Assembly (NCBI GenBank): GCA_024276465.1
Contig: JAJRXD010000111.1
Location: 1-36,064 of the forward strand
From: Deltaproteobacteria bacterium
Lineage (GTDB): Bacteria > Desulfobacterota > WTBG01 > CAIYCZ01 > CAIRTM01
Direction of reading: 5' to 3'
Length of the DNA: 36,064 nucleotides
Position 1 is the first letter of the stretch; every line of letters starts with the position of its first letter. The notes beneath the pieces are model-generated. The model worked only from the letters and a program-made list of their open reading frames with translations. It was not told where the DNA came from and ran no database searches. Of the stretch, positions 26,769-35,295 are shown piece after piece. A program made the translations under genes and the position numbers.

Positions 26769-26847
26769 GGCATTAACCTCCATTATAATATTTTGTAATA
26801 TACCTCTATAATTATAACAGAAAAATTTAATGCTACCAGAAATGATT

Positions 26848-27297
26848 TTATTGCAAACAGATAAAATCAACAATCACTTCTTTAAACTTTCCTTTCTCAA
26901 GCTTAAAAGCATTTACTTCAGGGTTTCCCCTGTCCTCAAGTGACACAATAAAATAAATTACGCCATGATGAAAAGCAAGCTGCAGGTCTGTATCTGATGG
27001 ATGTGATGGGCCAATGGGATGTGAATGGTAGATGCCAATCAGGGATTCACCCTGTTTTTCCATTTCAGAGAACACCTCTATCTGTTGTTCCGGGTCCATA
27101 AAATAGGAATCAGGGCTGGGGTTCAGGCTTTTTAAGGCAATAACGCGGCTGACTTTATTGTTTCTGCCAGGCAGAATGCCGCAGCATTCATTGGGAAGCT
27201 CTTTCAGGGCATGTTCTATCATGGCCCTTTTAAATTCAGGTAACATGACTGTTATGTTGCTTTTGAATTTTCCGGGAAAAGGCAAAAAAATTGACAT
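26848..27297 (-). CDS. JAMM/MPN+ zinc metallopeptidase
   Basis: A 149-residue single MPN domain. The complete catalytic set is present: Glu37 (NECCGILPG), His91 and His93 with Ser101 and Asp104 in HSHPIGPSHPSDTD, which fits H-x-H-P-x6-S-x2-D exactly. Prokaryotic relatives cleave the C-terminal tail from ubiquitin-like sulfur carriers or release cysteine from a carrier. No ThiS, MoaD or CysO gene is in the window, so the substrate is unknown. The start at 27297 has no clear ribosome binding site, and an ATG at 27246 is an alternative. It heads the JAMM, small protein, moxR and VWA series on the minus strand. Confidence 0.9.
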   Translation of the reverse strand: MSIFLPFPGKFKSNITVMLPEFKRAMIEHALKELPNECCGILPGRNNKVSRVIALKSLNPSPDSYFMDPEQQIEVFSEMEKQGESLIGIYHSHPIGPSHPSDTDLQLAFHHGVIYFIVSLEDRGNPEVNAFKLEKGKFKEVIVDFICLQ

Positions 27298-27317
27298 ATT
27301 TTTTTCAGAATGTTAAC

Positions 27318-27512
27318 TTTAACCCGGAATTTGCAATAGCCGTCTGCTGCAGCTTGAAAACTCTTGCTGTATTCCGGCACGTTGGAATTTCACGATTTTG
27401 CTCCTCAACATATCTCTAATTGATATGCCTGCGTCTCAAAATCGCTCCAACTACGCGTTTCGCTGCGATTTTCGGCGCTTCGCTACAAAGCCTGCAGCAA
27501 AATCCGGGTTTA
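27318..27512. repeat. Non-coding element with imperfect terminal inverted repeats
   Basis: TTTAACCCGGAATTTGC at 27318-27334 is nearly the reverse complement of GCAAAATCCGGGTTTA at 27497-27512. Inside, CGATTTTG...CATATC pairs with GATATG...CAAAATCG around 27391-27447. The result is a 195-base nested palindrome lying between the divergent JAMM and ferredoxin genes. It looks like a small non-autonomous element. A related fragment (CTGCTGCAAAATCCGGATTA) is found at about 34488-34507. Confidence 0.55.
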
Positions 27513-27615
27513 ACACCTGTTTACGGATTGTTGCCTAAACAAAAATCCGTTTATTAATACACTTAATTATATTTATTAACAACCGCAAAAGCAATTTTTA
27601 TTGAGGAAGAAACTC

Positions 27616-28086
27616 ATGAAAGCATTTCGCTTTATTCCCGACAAATGCGATATTTGCAGAAAGTGCGAGGAGGCCTGCGCAATGGTCTGTGGTACTTCAG
27701 AAAAACAATCAGGCAAACATGTCCCCCATATCCGTATCTGTCAGGGACCACAGGGCCCCTTTTTACGCCTCTGTAAGCATTGTGAGGACTCGCCCTGTGT
27801 GGATGCCTGTATAGTAGAATCCCTGCAACGCGGTCCTGACGGTCTTGTGATTCAGGATGAAAGCAGATGCATTGGCTGTTTTATGTGTAATATGGTCTGC
27901 CCCCATGGTGCAATGAAAACAATAATGAGCAAGGAAAAAGCATTTAAATGCACCCTCATGTGCGGAAAAACAGAAACCCCTACCTGTGTTTATGCCTGTG
28001 ACAGGGGTGCCCTCTTTTTTGAAGACCTGCGAGCGCATAATAACAGAATCCGCAGAGAGAAAATTAAGGAGCTACCAAAGAGATGA
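27616..28086 (+). CDS. CooF/HycB-like polyferredoxin
   Basis: A 156-residue electron carrier with 16 cysteines placed as for four [4Fe-4S] clusters: C11, C14, C17, C21; C53, C56, C61, C65; C85, C88, C91, C95; C112, C116, C124, C128. This is the CooF, HycB and DmsB-type ferredoxin plan. The ATG at 27616 is preferred to a TTG at 27601 since GAGGAA lies seven bases before it. The stop overlaps the next gene (ATGA), so the flavoprotein is translated with it and is the probable redox partner. CooF usually serves carbon monoxide dehydrogenase (CooS), but none is in the window. Cytoplasmic: no signal sequence. Confidence 0.92.
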   Translation: MKAFRFIPDKCDICRKCEEACAMVCGTSEKQSGKHVPHIRICQGPQGPFLRLCKHCEDSPCVDACIVESLQRGPDGLVIQDESRCIGCFMCNMVCPHGAMKTIMSKEKAFKCTLMCGKTETPTCVYACDRGALFFEDLRAHNNRIRREKIKELPKR

Positions 28087-29348
28087 AACAAACAAAGCTT
28101 AAAAGAAGTTCCAGACAGCATGTGATTATAGGCAACTGCATAGCAGCTGTTTCAGCTGCTGAGACCCTTCGCAGGTTAAATCCTGGTGACAGTATAGTTA
28201 TTCTTGGTGATGAGGCTGTTGCGTCCTATTCCAGGTGTCTGATTACATATTACCTGGGGGATATGGTTGATAAAAAGCACCTTTTTTCACATTCTGAAAA
28301 ATGGTATGAAGAAAGAGACATTAAGCTGATGCTGTCAACCAGGGCACTTAAAGTTGACACAAAAAACCGCTTTGTCTTTGTCAGCGCAAAAGGGAAAAAG
28401 AAAAAAATATCCTATGATACCCTGCTTGTTGCCACCGGGTCCACCCCTGTTTTTCTGAAAAGCTTTCCCTATGACCCTGATGGTATAATAGGCATGAGGA
28501 ATTATGATGATGCACAAAGGCTGAAAAGCTGGGCAAAAAAGGGTAAAAAGGCTGTCATCATCGGGGCCGGCTTTGTAGGGCTGAAAAGCGCTTACGGTCT
28601 TGTAAAACACGGTGTGAGGGTTAAAGTGGTAGAACTGCTGCCCACAGTCCTCGGGCGAATGACTGACACGGAGGCAAGCATAAGGGTAAGGGACAGGCTT
28701 ACAAAACATGAGCTTCTTGACATTGAACTTAACAACTCTGTTATCAGTACAAGAAGACATGGGGATAAATACATGGTCACCTATCAGGATGGCGGGGAAG
28801 AAGAGGCTGATTTCATTGTGGCATCTGTGGGGGTAAAAGCCAACACAGACTTTCTTGAAGGCACTGATATTGAGATCGACCGGATAATCAGTGTTGATGA
28901 CTGCCAGAAAACAACAGCTGAAGATGTATATGCAGCGGGTGATGTGTGCCGGTCAAGGCATGCTGTTACCAGGCAGTGGATATACAATGCAATATGGCCT
29001 GTTGCTGCAGCACAGGGAAGGGTAGCAGCCTGCAACATGTCCGGACAGAACAGGAGATATGAGGGAAACATCCCCATGAACAGCGTTGACTTTTATGAGC
29101 TTTGGGTCACTGCAATAGGAGATGTTCAGGTTGAAGCACAAGATATTAAGGAGATAACATTTAAAAGTTCGGGGATCTACCAGAAGGTAAAACTCCGGGA
29201 CGGGATACCTGTTTCTTTTATGGCAACAGGAAATGTGGATGGTGCAGGCATGATCAGGGGCGCTATTGTCGGGAAGACACCCTGGGATGAATTCATCAGG
29301 AGACCCCAGGCACAAATTCTTCCAGTGGTAAACCAGACAGACATATAG
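28083..29348 (+). CDS. NAD/FAD-dependent oxidoreductase
   Basis: A 421-residue pyridine nucleotide-disulfide oxidoreductase-like flavoprotein. Residues 14-28 form the FAD-binding motif (VIIGNCIAAVSAAE, where GNCIAA departs from the usual GxGxxA/G), ATGS is at 117-120, the NAD-binding GAGFVG at 161-166, and VYAAGDVC near 285 closes the FAD site. Such enzymes reduce ferredoxins, rubredoxins or related carriers with NADH. The overlap with the CooF-like gene points to an NADH-ferredoxin or ferredoxin-NAD module. Similar CooF-flavoprotein pairs are known from CO-utilising anaerobes. The next gene starts seven bases after its stop. Confidence 0.9.
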   Translation: MKQTKLKRSSRQHVIIGNCIAAVSAAETLRRLNPGDSIVILGDEAVASYSRCLITYYLGDMVDKKHLFSHSEKWYEERDIKLMLSTRALKVDTKNRFVFVSAKGKKKKISYDTLLVATGSTPVFLKSFPYDPDGIIGMRNYDDAQRLKSWAKKGKKAVIIGAGFVGLKSAYGLVKHGVRVKVVELLPTVLGRMTDTEASIRVRDRLTKHELLDIELNNSVISTRRHGDKYMVTYQDGGEEEADFIVASVGVKANTDFLEGTDIEIDRIISVDDCQKTTAEDVYAAGDVCRSRHAVTRQWIYNAIWPVAAAQGRVAACNMSGQNRRYEGNIPMNSVDFYELWVTAIGDVQVEAQDIKEITFKSSGIYQKVKLRDGIPVSFMATGNVDGAGMIRGAIVGKTPWDEFIRRPQAQILPVVNQTDI

Positions 29349-29355
29349 GTTGAAA

Positions 29356-30309
29356 ATGGCAAAACATCCTTTAATTTCAGCAAAGAAAGATCTTCCAGCT
29401 GCAAGGGTAAACGGGGTTGTGATTAGTACAGATAAGGTTGAGGCAGGCCTTCAGGCAGTTTTAGAGCCTTATAAAGATGCAAAAGGCAAGGTGCGCCTCT
29501 CACAGCCGGAGAGGTATGCAGCAAGAAAGCAGGTTATTGAAAATCTGATAATGCGCGAACTTTTATACCAGGAAGGGTGCAAAAGGGGCATCAAAGCTAC
29601 CCGGGAAGAGCTTCAGCATGCAACAGAGCTTTCCGCAAGAGAATACGGGACAGAAGACCAGTTCAGGGCCATGCTTTTGATGACAGGCTCAAGCCCTGAT
29701 GAGTTTGGCGAGCAGCTGCAGAAGGATCTAATAATTAATAAAATGGCAGTATCCCTTGTGAAAGGTAAAAAAAGACAGGTGTCTTCAAAAGATGCCAAAA
29801 AATATTATGAGGAGCATCTTGAGGAAATGAAAGGGCCTGAGGCAAGAAAAATCCTTCACATTATGGCCCAGCTTGACCGCTATGCTTCCTCTGAAGAAGA
29901 ACAGAAGAAAAGAAAACTGTTAGGGAAAATCAATTCCAGGGACAAGTTTGAAAAAGTTGTCAGTAAAGGCTCTGAAAAAGCGACTGGTTTTAAATCAGAG
30001 GACCTTGGATTTGTCACGAAAGGCCGGTTTCACCCGCTTCTTGAACCCATTGCTTTCAGGCTTGAAGAGGGTCAGATTTCAAGGGTAATCAGGACCCAAG
30101 AGGGTCTTCACCTGTTGATGGTGACTTCAGTTGTTAAAGAAGGGGATGTAATACCTTTTGACTTGATAAAAGAAGAGATCAAAAACAAACTTTATGAAAT
30201 GAGATCGGTTTTAATAATTAGCAGATTTTCAGATGAGCTAAAAAAAAAGGCGCAGGTTGAAATACTTGACCGCATAGCAGACAACAAACTTGAACAGGAA
30301 AAATCTTAG
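29356..30309 (+). CDS. Parvulin-type peptidyl-prolyl isomerase, apparently cytoplasmic
   Basis: A 317-residue SurA/PpiC-like protein. The N-terminal 130 residues are a helical chaperone part (AARKQVIENLIMRELLYQEG is typical of SurA_N), followed by the rotamase domain (about 160-265) with SEDLGFVTKGRFHPLLEPIAF and the end of the fold TQEGLHLLMV. No signal peptide or membrane segment is present, which is unusual because most relatives are exported. The ATG at 29356 has AGG upstream. Placed between the flavoprotein and the QueG-like gene, it may help fold the operon's redox enzymes. Confidence 0.85.
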   Translation: MAKHPLISAKKDLPAARVNGVVISTDKVEAGLQAVLEPYKDAKGKVRLSQPERYAARKQVIENLIMRELLYQEGCKRGIKATREELQHATELSAREYGTEDQFRAMLLMTGSSPDEFGEQLQKDLIINKMAVSLVKGKKRQVSSKDAKKYYEEHLEEMKGPEARKILHIMAQLDRYASSEEEQKKRKLLGKINSRDKFEKVVSKGSEKATGFKSEDLGFVTKGRFHPLLEPIAFRLEEGQISRVIRTQEGLHLLMVTSVVKEGDVIPFDLIKEEIKNKLYEMRSVLIISRFSDELKKKAQVEILDRIADNKLEQEKS

Positions 30310-30323
30310 AATTTTATCAGCCC

Positions 30324-31184
30324 ATGTATTCACTGTCAGAAAAGCCGGAAGAAACCCTGGTTCAGGAAATTCAAAAATTTGTGTCGGAAAGCCCTGACAA
30401 TCGGCAATCAAGGATTGACGGGTCTGCCCATTTTGAAACTCCTCTAATCGGCTTTGCAGATGCCCAGGACAGGCTTTTTCAGGACTTTAAAAATATAATA
30501 GGTGATTTTCATCTTACTCCCCTTGAAGTGCTGCAGGGGTCTTTCCCTGATGAACATGTTGGTTCCTGGAACAAAGCAAGCGTGATTTCCTGGATTCTTC
30601 CGATTCCCGAGGCAACAAGAAAAAGCAATCGCCAGCAGACCAGATATCCATCAAAAGCCTGGGCACATACAAGAACATACGGAGAGGAGTTTAACAATAA
30701 GCTCCGGGAACATCTCGCTTCTTTTCTCAGGAAGGAGGGGTTTTTTGCAATTGCTCCAATGCAGTCTCCTGTGTTTGAAGTCCTGCAGTCTGAAAAAGCG
30801 GGATTTACCTCCAACTGGTCAGAAAGGCATGTTGCTTATGTTTCGGGATTAGGCACCTTTGGCCTGAGCAGGGGGTTGATTACAGCCAGGGGCATTGCCA
30901 TGCGCTGCGGAAGTGTGGTTACCAGCCTGAAATTAACCCCGACTGAAAGGCCTTACAGCAATTTTCAGGAATACTGTCTTTTTTACAGCTCTGGTAAATG
31001 CGGCAGGTGTATTAAAAGGTGTCCTGGCAAAGCAATATCTGAAAAGGGCCAAAACAAGGACCAATGTATGGTTCACTGTTCAGAAGTTATGGAAAAAAGC
31101 GATGAATATGACGCGGTTATGCCTGGCTGCGGACTCTGCCTGACAGGGGTTCCCTGTGAAGCCGGGATTCCAAAAAAATTTTAA
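30324..31184 (+). CDS. QueG-like iron-sulfur protein (epoxyqueuosine reductase-related)
   Basis: A 286-residue protein similar to the cobalamin-dependent epoxyqueuosine reductase family. Family features are the segment SERHVAYVSGLGTFGLSRG and ITARGIAMRCGSVV, and a Cys-rich C-terminus: CGRCIKRCP, later CMVHCSE, then CGLCLTGVPCEAGIP. The arrangement gives about two [4Fe-4S] sites. True QueG catalytic residues could not be checked; related proteins next to ferredoxin operons may not act on tRNA. It starts 14 bases after the isomerase stop. No ribosome binding site is obvious, so coupling is likely. Confidence 0.8.
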   Translation: MYSLSEKPEETLVQEIQKFVSESPDNRQSRIDGSAHFETPLIGFADAQDRLFQDFKNIIGDFHLTPLEVLQGSFPDEHVGSWNKASVISWILPIPEATRKSNRQQTRYPSKAWAHTRTYGEEFNNKLREHLASFLRKEGFFAIAPMQSPVFEVLQSEKAGFTSNWSERHVAYVSGLGTFGLSRGLITARGIAMRCGSVVTSLKLTPTERPYSNFQEYCLFYSSGKCGRCIKRCPGKAISEKGQNKDQCMVHCSEVMEKSDEYDAVMPGCGLCLTGVPCEAGIPKKF

Positions 31185-31231
31185 AATCATGCTTCCTCTG
31201 CCATGGGGGTAGCAACAAGAAAGGAACTAAG

Positions 31232-32290
31232 ATGTTTGCTTTAGACAGATACAAACTGCTTGGCAGCAGCGGGTTAAGGATCTCCCCACTTTGTCTCGGA
31301 ACCATGACTTTTTTTACTGACAGTGGCTGGGGCGCTGATGAAAAAGAGTGCCGCAACATTCTGGATGCTTATGCTGAGCAGGGTGGAAATTTTGTCGATA
31401 CTGCCAACTCATACGGGTATGGTACAAGTGAGGAGGTCGTGGGCAAACTGCTGAAGGGCCGCCGTCAGCAGTTTGTTGTTTCAACTAAATATTCCATGGG
31501 CATGGAGGAAAAAGATCCTAATGCAAGCGGCAATCACCGCAAGAACATGTTTCAGTCCGTGGAAGCCAGCCTGAAACGGCTGCAGACAGACTATATTGAC
31601 ATTTACTGGCTTCATGTCTGGGAAAACCGTACCCCGATTGATGAAGTAATGAGGGCTTTTGACGACCTGGTTAGACAGGGAAAAATACTGTATATCGGTA
31701 TTTCCGATACCCCGGCATGGAAGATTGCCCAGGCCAACACAATTGCACGATTGAGGGGATGGACCCCATGCATTGCCCTGCAGGCTGAATATAATCTGAT
31801 TGAACGCACTGCTGAACAGGAACTGATACCAATGGCTGCAGAGATGGGAATCAGCGTCCTGGCATGGTCTCCTCTTGCATCCGGTCTGCTGTCCGGCAAA
31901 TACAGCCGGGAGGATATGGGAGAAAACGCACCTCAGGAGGAGGGCTCCAGAAGAGCCATGAACCAGATAAGAAAACTGATAAATGAGCGGAGTCTTGCCA
32001 TTGCAGAAGAGGTGAAAACAATGGCCAACGAGATCGGCCGCACCCCCAGCCAGATTGCCCTGAACTGGCTGCTTCAGCGACCGGAAGGAATAGTTCCGAT
32101 TCTGGGAGTCCGTAAAACAGAACAGCTCAAGGACAATTTAGGGTGTCTTGAATTCCTGTTAACTCCTGAACAGACTGGGCGCCTGGACAGTATAAGCCGG
32201 GTTGACCCGGTATTTCCGCAGACACTGCTTTCATCTGAATTTTTCATGCAGTGCATGGTGGATCTGAATGTAAATATTGAAAACCGTTAA
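31232..32290 (+). CDS. Aldo/keto reductase
   Basis: A 352-residue NADPH-type oxidoreductase with the (beta/alpha)8 fold of the AKR family. The catalytic tetrad is present: Asp56 and Tyr61 (DTANSYGYG), Lys86 (STKYS) and His128 (WLHVW). The segment ERTAEQELIPMAAEMG and the later SQIALNWLLQRPEGIVPILG are family signatures. AAGGAA precedes the ATG. It ends the five-gene plus-strand operon with a 47-base gap from the QueG-like gene. Substrate not inferable; no signal sequence. Confidence 0.92.
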   Translation: MFALDRYKLLGSSGLRISPLCLGTMTFFTDSGWGADEKECRNILDAYAEQGGNFVDTANSYGYGTSEEVVGKLLKGRRQQFVVSTKYSMGMEEKDPNASGNHRKNMFQSVEASLKRLQTDYIDIYWLHVWENRTPIDEVMRAFDDLVRQGKILYIGISDTPAWKIAQANTIARLRGWTPCIALQAEYNLIERTAEQELIPMAAEMGISVLAWSPLASGLLSGKYSREDMGENAPQEEGSRRAMNQIRKLINERSLAIAEEVKTMANEIGRTPSQIALNWLLQRPEGIVPILGVRKTEQLKDNLGCLEFLLTPEQTGRLDSISRVDPVFPQTLLSSEFFMQCMVDLNVNIENR

Positions 32291-32308
32291 ACCCAGAATT
32301 TGGGTTAA
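32287..32308. terminator. Hairpin between convergent genes
   Basis: TTAAACCCA and TGGGTTAA flank a short AT loop (32287-32308) where the plus-strand aldo/keto reductase ends and the minus-strand DUF6599-like gene ends. It lacks a long U run, so as a terminator it is weak; a bidirectional role is possible. Confidence 0.35.
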
Positions 32309-33276
32309 AAGGGCAAGGCCCGCTTAAGTTTTTTAACTATCTCTTCCAGCAGTTTTTCTCCTTTGCCTGTGTCGGAAGATACCAGATCATAAACACCTGC
32401 AACAAAACAGCCCTCCTGCCATACTATGATTTTTTTGTGATAAGGTTCTTCAGATATAAATCCGTGATTACGGGTTCCTGCAAGGTCCCTGCACTGTTTG
32501 CCTGCCTTTTTCAAAAAAGACCTGTGCTGCTGAAATGCTTTCAGGGCCTGCTCCTTTGAGGGCAGGGAGGCAATAAAGGCTGTGGCTTTTCCTCCGGGAA
32601 GCTGGTAGCTGCAGAGCAATCCCCTGTTCAGAAATCCATGACCTAAAATGCCTCCCTTTATATACTGTTCTGATCCCGTGATTCTGGACTCTGCAGGAAA
32701 AAAAGAAAGCTCTTTTGGCAGAGAGTTATCCCCTGGAATCTGGCTGACTACTTTCTCCGCTGCTTTTTTAAGCACATCCTTATGCTTTTTGTCTGTCAGG
32801 AAAGCCTGTATTTCAACATAATATCTGCCCTTGTGAAATGCCGCAAGACCGTCAGCAGCAAATGATGCTGCGCCGATATTAAAAGAGGGAAGCTGGAGGT
32901 CTCTTCTTGCCTGAAAAACAGCAAAGGCATTAAGTTTTTTGTCCATGTCATAAATATCAATGGTAATCGATGAGGAGTCATGTTCTGCCACAGGCAGATA
33001 GGTAGCACCAGCCAGTTCTACAAAACCGTAGACAATAAAAAAATCCGCAGCACCATTTATATAATTGTAGAGGTTTGACGGGGAATAAGTATACGGCTGC
33101 TGTTCAGGCTTCCAGCCCGGCATTGAAACAGCCCTGATAAAACCTGACGCTGATGTTGATGCAGCCACAATTCCGGAATTTATGCATAAAGCCAGAAGCA
33201 TGCCGATTAAAGGCATGGCAATACAGCGTGACCTGTTATGCTTTGCCATAATTTTAAGCAAAAAGAGTGTGTGCAT
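32305..33276 (-). CDS. Exported DUF6599-like protein
   Basis: A 323-residue protein. A signal peptide spans about residues 17-40 (MPLIGMLLALCINSGIVAAS). The core has YSPSNLYNYINGAADFFIVYGF, the pattern I associate with DUF6599, an uncharacterised exported family. The remainder alternates strands and helices without catalytic motifs. The ATG at 33276 was chosen since GGAGCG stands ten bases before it; it overlaps the end of the Tat aldo/keto reductase gene by 23 bases, consistent with coupled translation. Other possible starts are 33294 (TTG) and 33249. Last gene of the minus-strand envelope set. Confidence 0.75.
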   Translation of the reverse strand: MHTLFLLKIMAKHNRSRCIAMPLIGMLLALCINSGIVAASTSASGFIRAVSMPGWKPEQQPYTYSPSNLYNYINGAADFFIVYGFVELAGATYLPVAEHDSSSITIDIYDMDKKLNAFAVFQARRDLQLPSFNIGAASFAADGLAAFHKGRYYVEIQAFLTDKKHKDVLKKAAEKVVSQIPGDNSLPKELSFFPAESRITGSEQYIKGGILGHGFLNRGLLCSYQLPGGKATAFIASLPSKEQALKAFQQHRSFLKKAGKQCRDLAGTRNHGFISEEPYHKKIIVWQEGCFVAGVYDLVSSDTGKGEKLLEEIVKKLKRALPF

Positions 33277-34462
33277 AACGCATTCGCTCCGCAATTTTTA
33301 TTCCATTAGCACATCTGCACGTTGGTGCAGAGCAGCTCATGCAGGACCGGGCATTCTCTGCTGATGTCAGCTCTAAGTAGGCAGTCTGTCCCAGATCAAA
33401 GTCCCCATATCCCTCTTTATACATGAGGGAACGGTTAACAGCCGGAATATCAACAGCTCTTTCACACGAAAAATCACAGGAGCCGCACCTGAGGCAATAA
33501 CGGTCCTGAATAGAAGAATAATAGGAATCAAGAATCTTTCTGTCGCTCCACCCCACCTTCCTGCCTGCTGCAGCAATGTTTTCAATGAGCTGCTCCCTGT
33601 TAACCATTCCAGGTATTGCGCAATCTACAAACCTGGAATCAAGCACCCATTTAAGTGCTGCGTGATTGGTACGGAACAGGCTGAGCAATTTTTCTTTATA
33701 CCCCCCTGCCTGTGTTTTCATGGCAACAATACCAATGTTTTTGTCATGTGCACGCTTTAAAGCATCAATGTGATCAGGAGGGCTTTTAAAATTTAATGCG
33801 GCCAGGAATACATCGAAAAAATCCGTTTTCAGAGCCTGATCAACTATCTCCACATAGGACTTGCCCTTCTCATGAAATGAGATACCCACATAGCGCGCCC
33901 TGCCGGATTTTTTCATCCTGTCAAGAAAGCTCAGCATGTTCTGGTTTTTCAGCCATACCGGGTCAGAAACAGCATGAAGCAAGAGCACATCAACATAATC
34001 AGTCTGAAGTCTCTTCAGGCTTTTCTCCATCTTTTTTTCCATGGATGCCATATCCTGAATCTGCTTTTTCCCTTTAATGTTAGAGAACGGGGGTATTTTT
34101 GTGGCAATAAACACCTTTTTTCTCCCGAACTGTTTGAGTGCATTGCCTAACATCTTTTCGTTTTTTCCAAGCTGGTACACATGTGCTGTGTCAAAATAGT
34201 TAACACCCCGTTCCAGGGCCTCAAACAGAACAGCAGGCTCAGTAAGCCGCATCACACCAAAGCTGACTACAGATACCTTTAACCCTGTTTTGCCTAAAAT
34301 CCGGCAGGGCATGTCCGGTATCGACTTTTTTGAACTCTGCCCCCGCATGGTTTTCCCCGGGCCGGCATGGGCTGTAAAAGCACCAGGGCTCAGGCCGCTG
34401 CAGGCACAGGCAGCAGTTAAAGTTTTTATGAACCGGCGTCGTGTCAGCCTGTTTTTAGCCAC
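33254..34462 (-). CDS. Tat-exported aldo/keto reductase with two C-terminal Cys clusters
   Basis: A 402-residue protein. A twin-arginine signal (TRRRFIKT near residues 7-14, then a hydrophobic, Ala-rich stretch) predicts export of a folded, cofactor-bearing enzyme. The AKR fold follows with Asp91 and Tyr96 (DTAHVY), Lys122 (ATKIP) and His163 (LLHAV). After the barrel come C323, C326, C329, C333 (CLRCGSCDFSC) and C374, C377, C382, C384, which fits one or two iron-sulfur clusters. The gene starts with GTG at 34462 behind AAAGGAG. The C-terminus overlaps the DUF6599-like gene. An AKR barrel with ferredoxin-like cysteines is an electron-transfer version of the fold; its acceptor is not visible. 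Confidence 0.88.
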   Translation of the reverse strand: MAKNRLTRRRFIKTLTAACACSGLSPGAFTAHAGPGKTMRGQSSKKSIPDMPCRILGKTGLKVSVVSFGVMRLTEPAVLFEALERGVNYFDTAHVYQLGKNEKMLGNALKQFGRKKVFIATKIPPFSNIKGKKQIQDMASMEKKMEKSLKRLQTDYVDVLLLHAVSDPVWLKNQNMLSFLDRMKKSGRARYVGISFHEKGKSYVEIVDQALKTDFFDVFLAALNFKSPPDHIDALKRAHDKNIGIVAMKTQAGGYKEKLLSLFRTNHAALKWVLDSRFVDCAIPGMVNREQLIENIAAAGRKVGWSDRKILDSYYSSIQDRYCLRCGSCDFSCERAVDIPAVNRSLMYKEGYGDFDLGQTAYLELTSAENARSCMSCSAPTCRCANGIKIAERMRYAHTLFA

Positions 34463-34512
34463 ATTCCCACTCCTTTCACCCGGATTACTGCTGCAAAATC
34501 CGGATTAATAAT

Positions 34513-35265
34513 CTATTTAACTTTATTCAGAAATTTCATTACCGGTTCCCAGTTCTTTTCATCAGCCATTAAAATTGAAGAACCATGACGGCCAAGCTTT
34601 GGCAGATAGAATGTTTTATTTGCAGATGAGACAGAATCAAAGAGCGGCTTTGAAAGCTTTTCCTCTCCAGCACCGCATGTAACAAAACAGGGTATTTTGT
34701 TGAGCCTGGAAGCCCATTTTGAAACAATACCAGGGCTGTGCCTTAAGTATTCACCCGGAGAAAATGACAGCACAGCAATAATATCATCTTTATATTCATT
34801 GGCCAGTTTAAACACCAGCGTTGCTGAAAAAGATGACCCCCAGAGAATTATCCCTGTACCTGTTTTTTGCTTTTTTACATAGTTCAATGAGGCAACCAGA
34901 TCAGGAAAAACCTTCAGGTATGACCCAAGTTCAACTTTCGCAGCACGATCTGTTGTTTCATTTTCAATGCCATACCACCTGTCCCTGCCCCCTGCCCTGG
35001 TATCAACTGCAAGACAGTTAAATCCGTCTGCAACAAGAACAGGTGCAATTTTTCTATATTCGCCCCTGCTTGATCCGTATTGATGAAACAATATAATCAC
35101 AGGCCTGGTTCTGTCATTGGAACTGTACAGATCTGCTGTAATTACCAGACCTTCTCTGTTTTTGAATGTAACTTTCTCAAATTTTTTCTCAGCAGCATAC
35201 CCGGCACTAATTAAAAAAACCACGCATAGAATTGAAAAAAGGAGAGAATAAACTGTTTTTTTCAT
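34513..35265 (-). CDS. Exported alpha/beta hydrolase
   Basis: A 250-residue hydrolase of the dienelactone-hydrolase-like type. A signal peptide covers about residues 1-24 (ending AGYAA). The oxyanion region is HQYGSSRGEYR near 61-71, the nucleophile elbow LWGSSFSAT at 141-149 (Ser145 in G-x-S-x-S), and a catalytic His is at 227 (GRHGSS). GAGGTG lies five bases before the ATG. It is 31 bases downstream of the membrane protein gene and 50 bases upstream of the Tat reductase on the same strand. Ester or lactone substrate unknown. Confidence 0.9.
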   Translation of the reverse strand: MKKTVYSLLFSILCVVFLISAGYAAEKKFEKVTFKNREGLVITADLYSSNDRTRPVIILFHQYGSSRGEYRKIAPVLVADGFNCLAVDTRAGGRDRWYGIENETTDRAAKVELGSYLKVFPDLVASLNYVKKQKTGTGIILWGSSFSATLVFKLANEYKDDIIAVLSFSPGEYLRHSPGIVSKWASRLNKIPCFVTCGAGEEKLSKPLFDSVSSANKTFYLPKLGRHGSSILMADEKNWEPVMKFLNKVK

Positions 35266-35295
35266 ATGTCACCTCATATATTAATTTACCATGTT

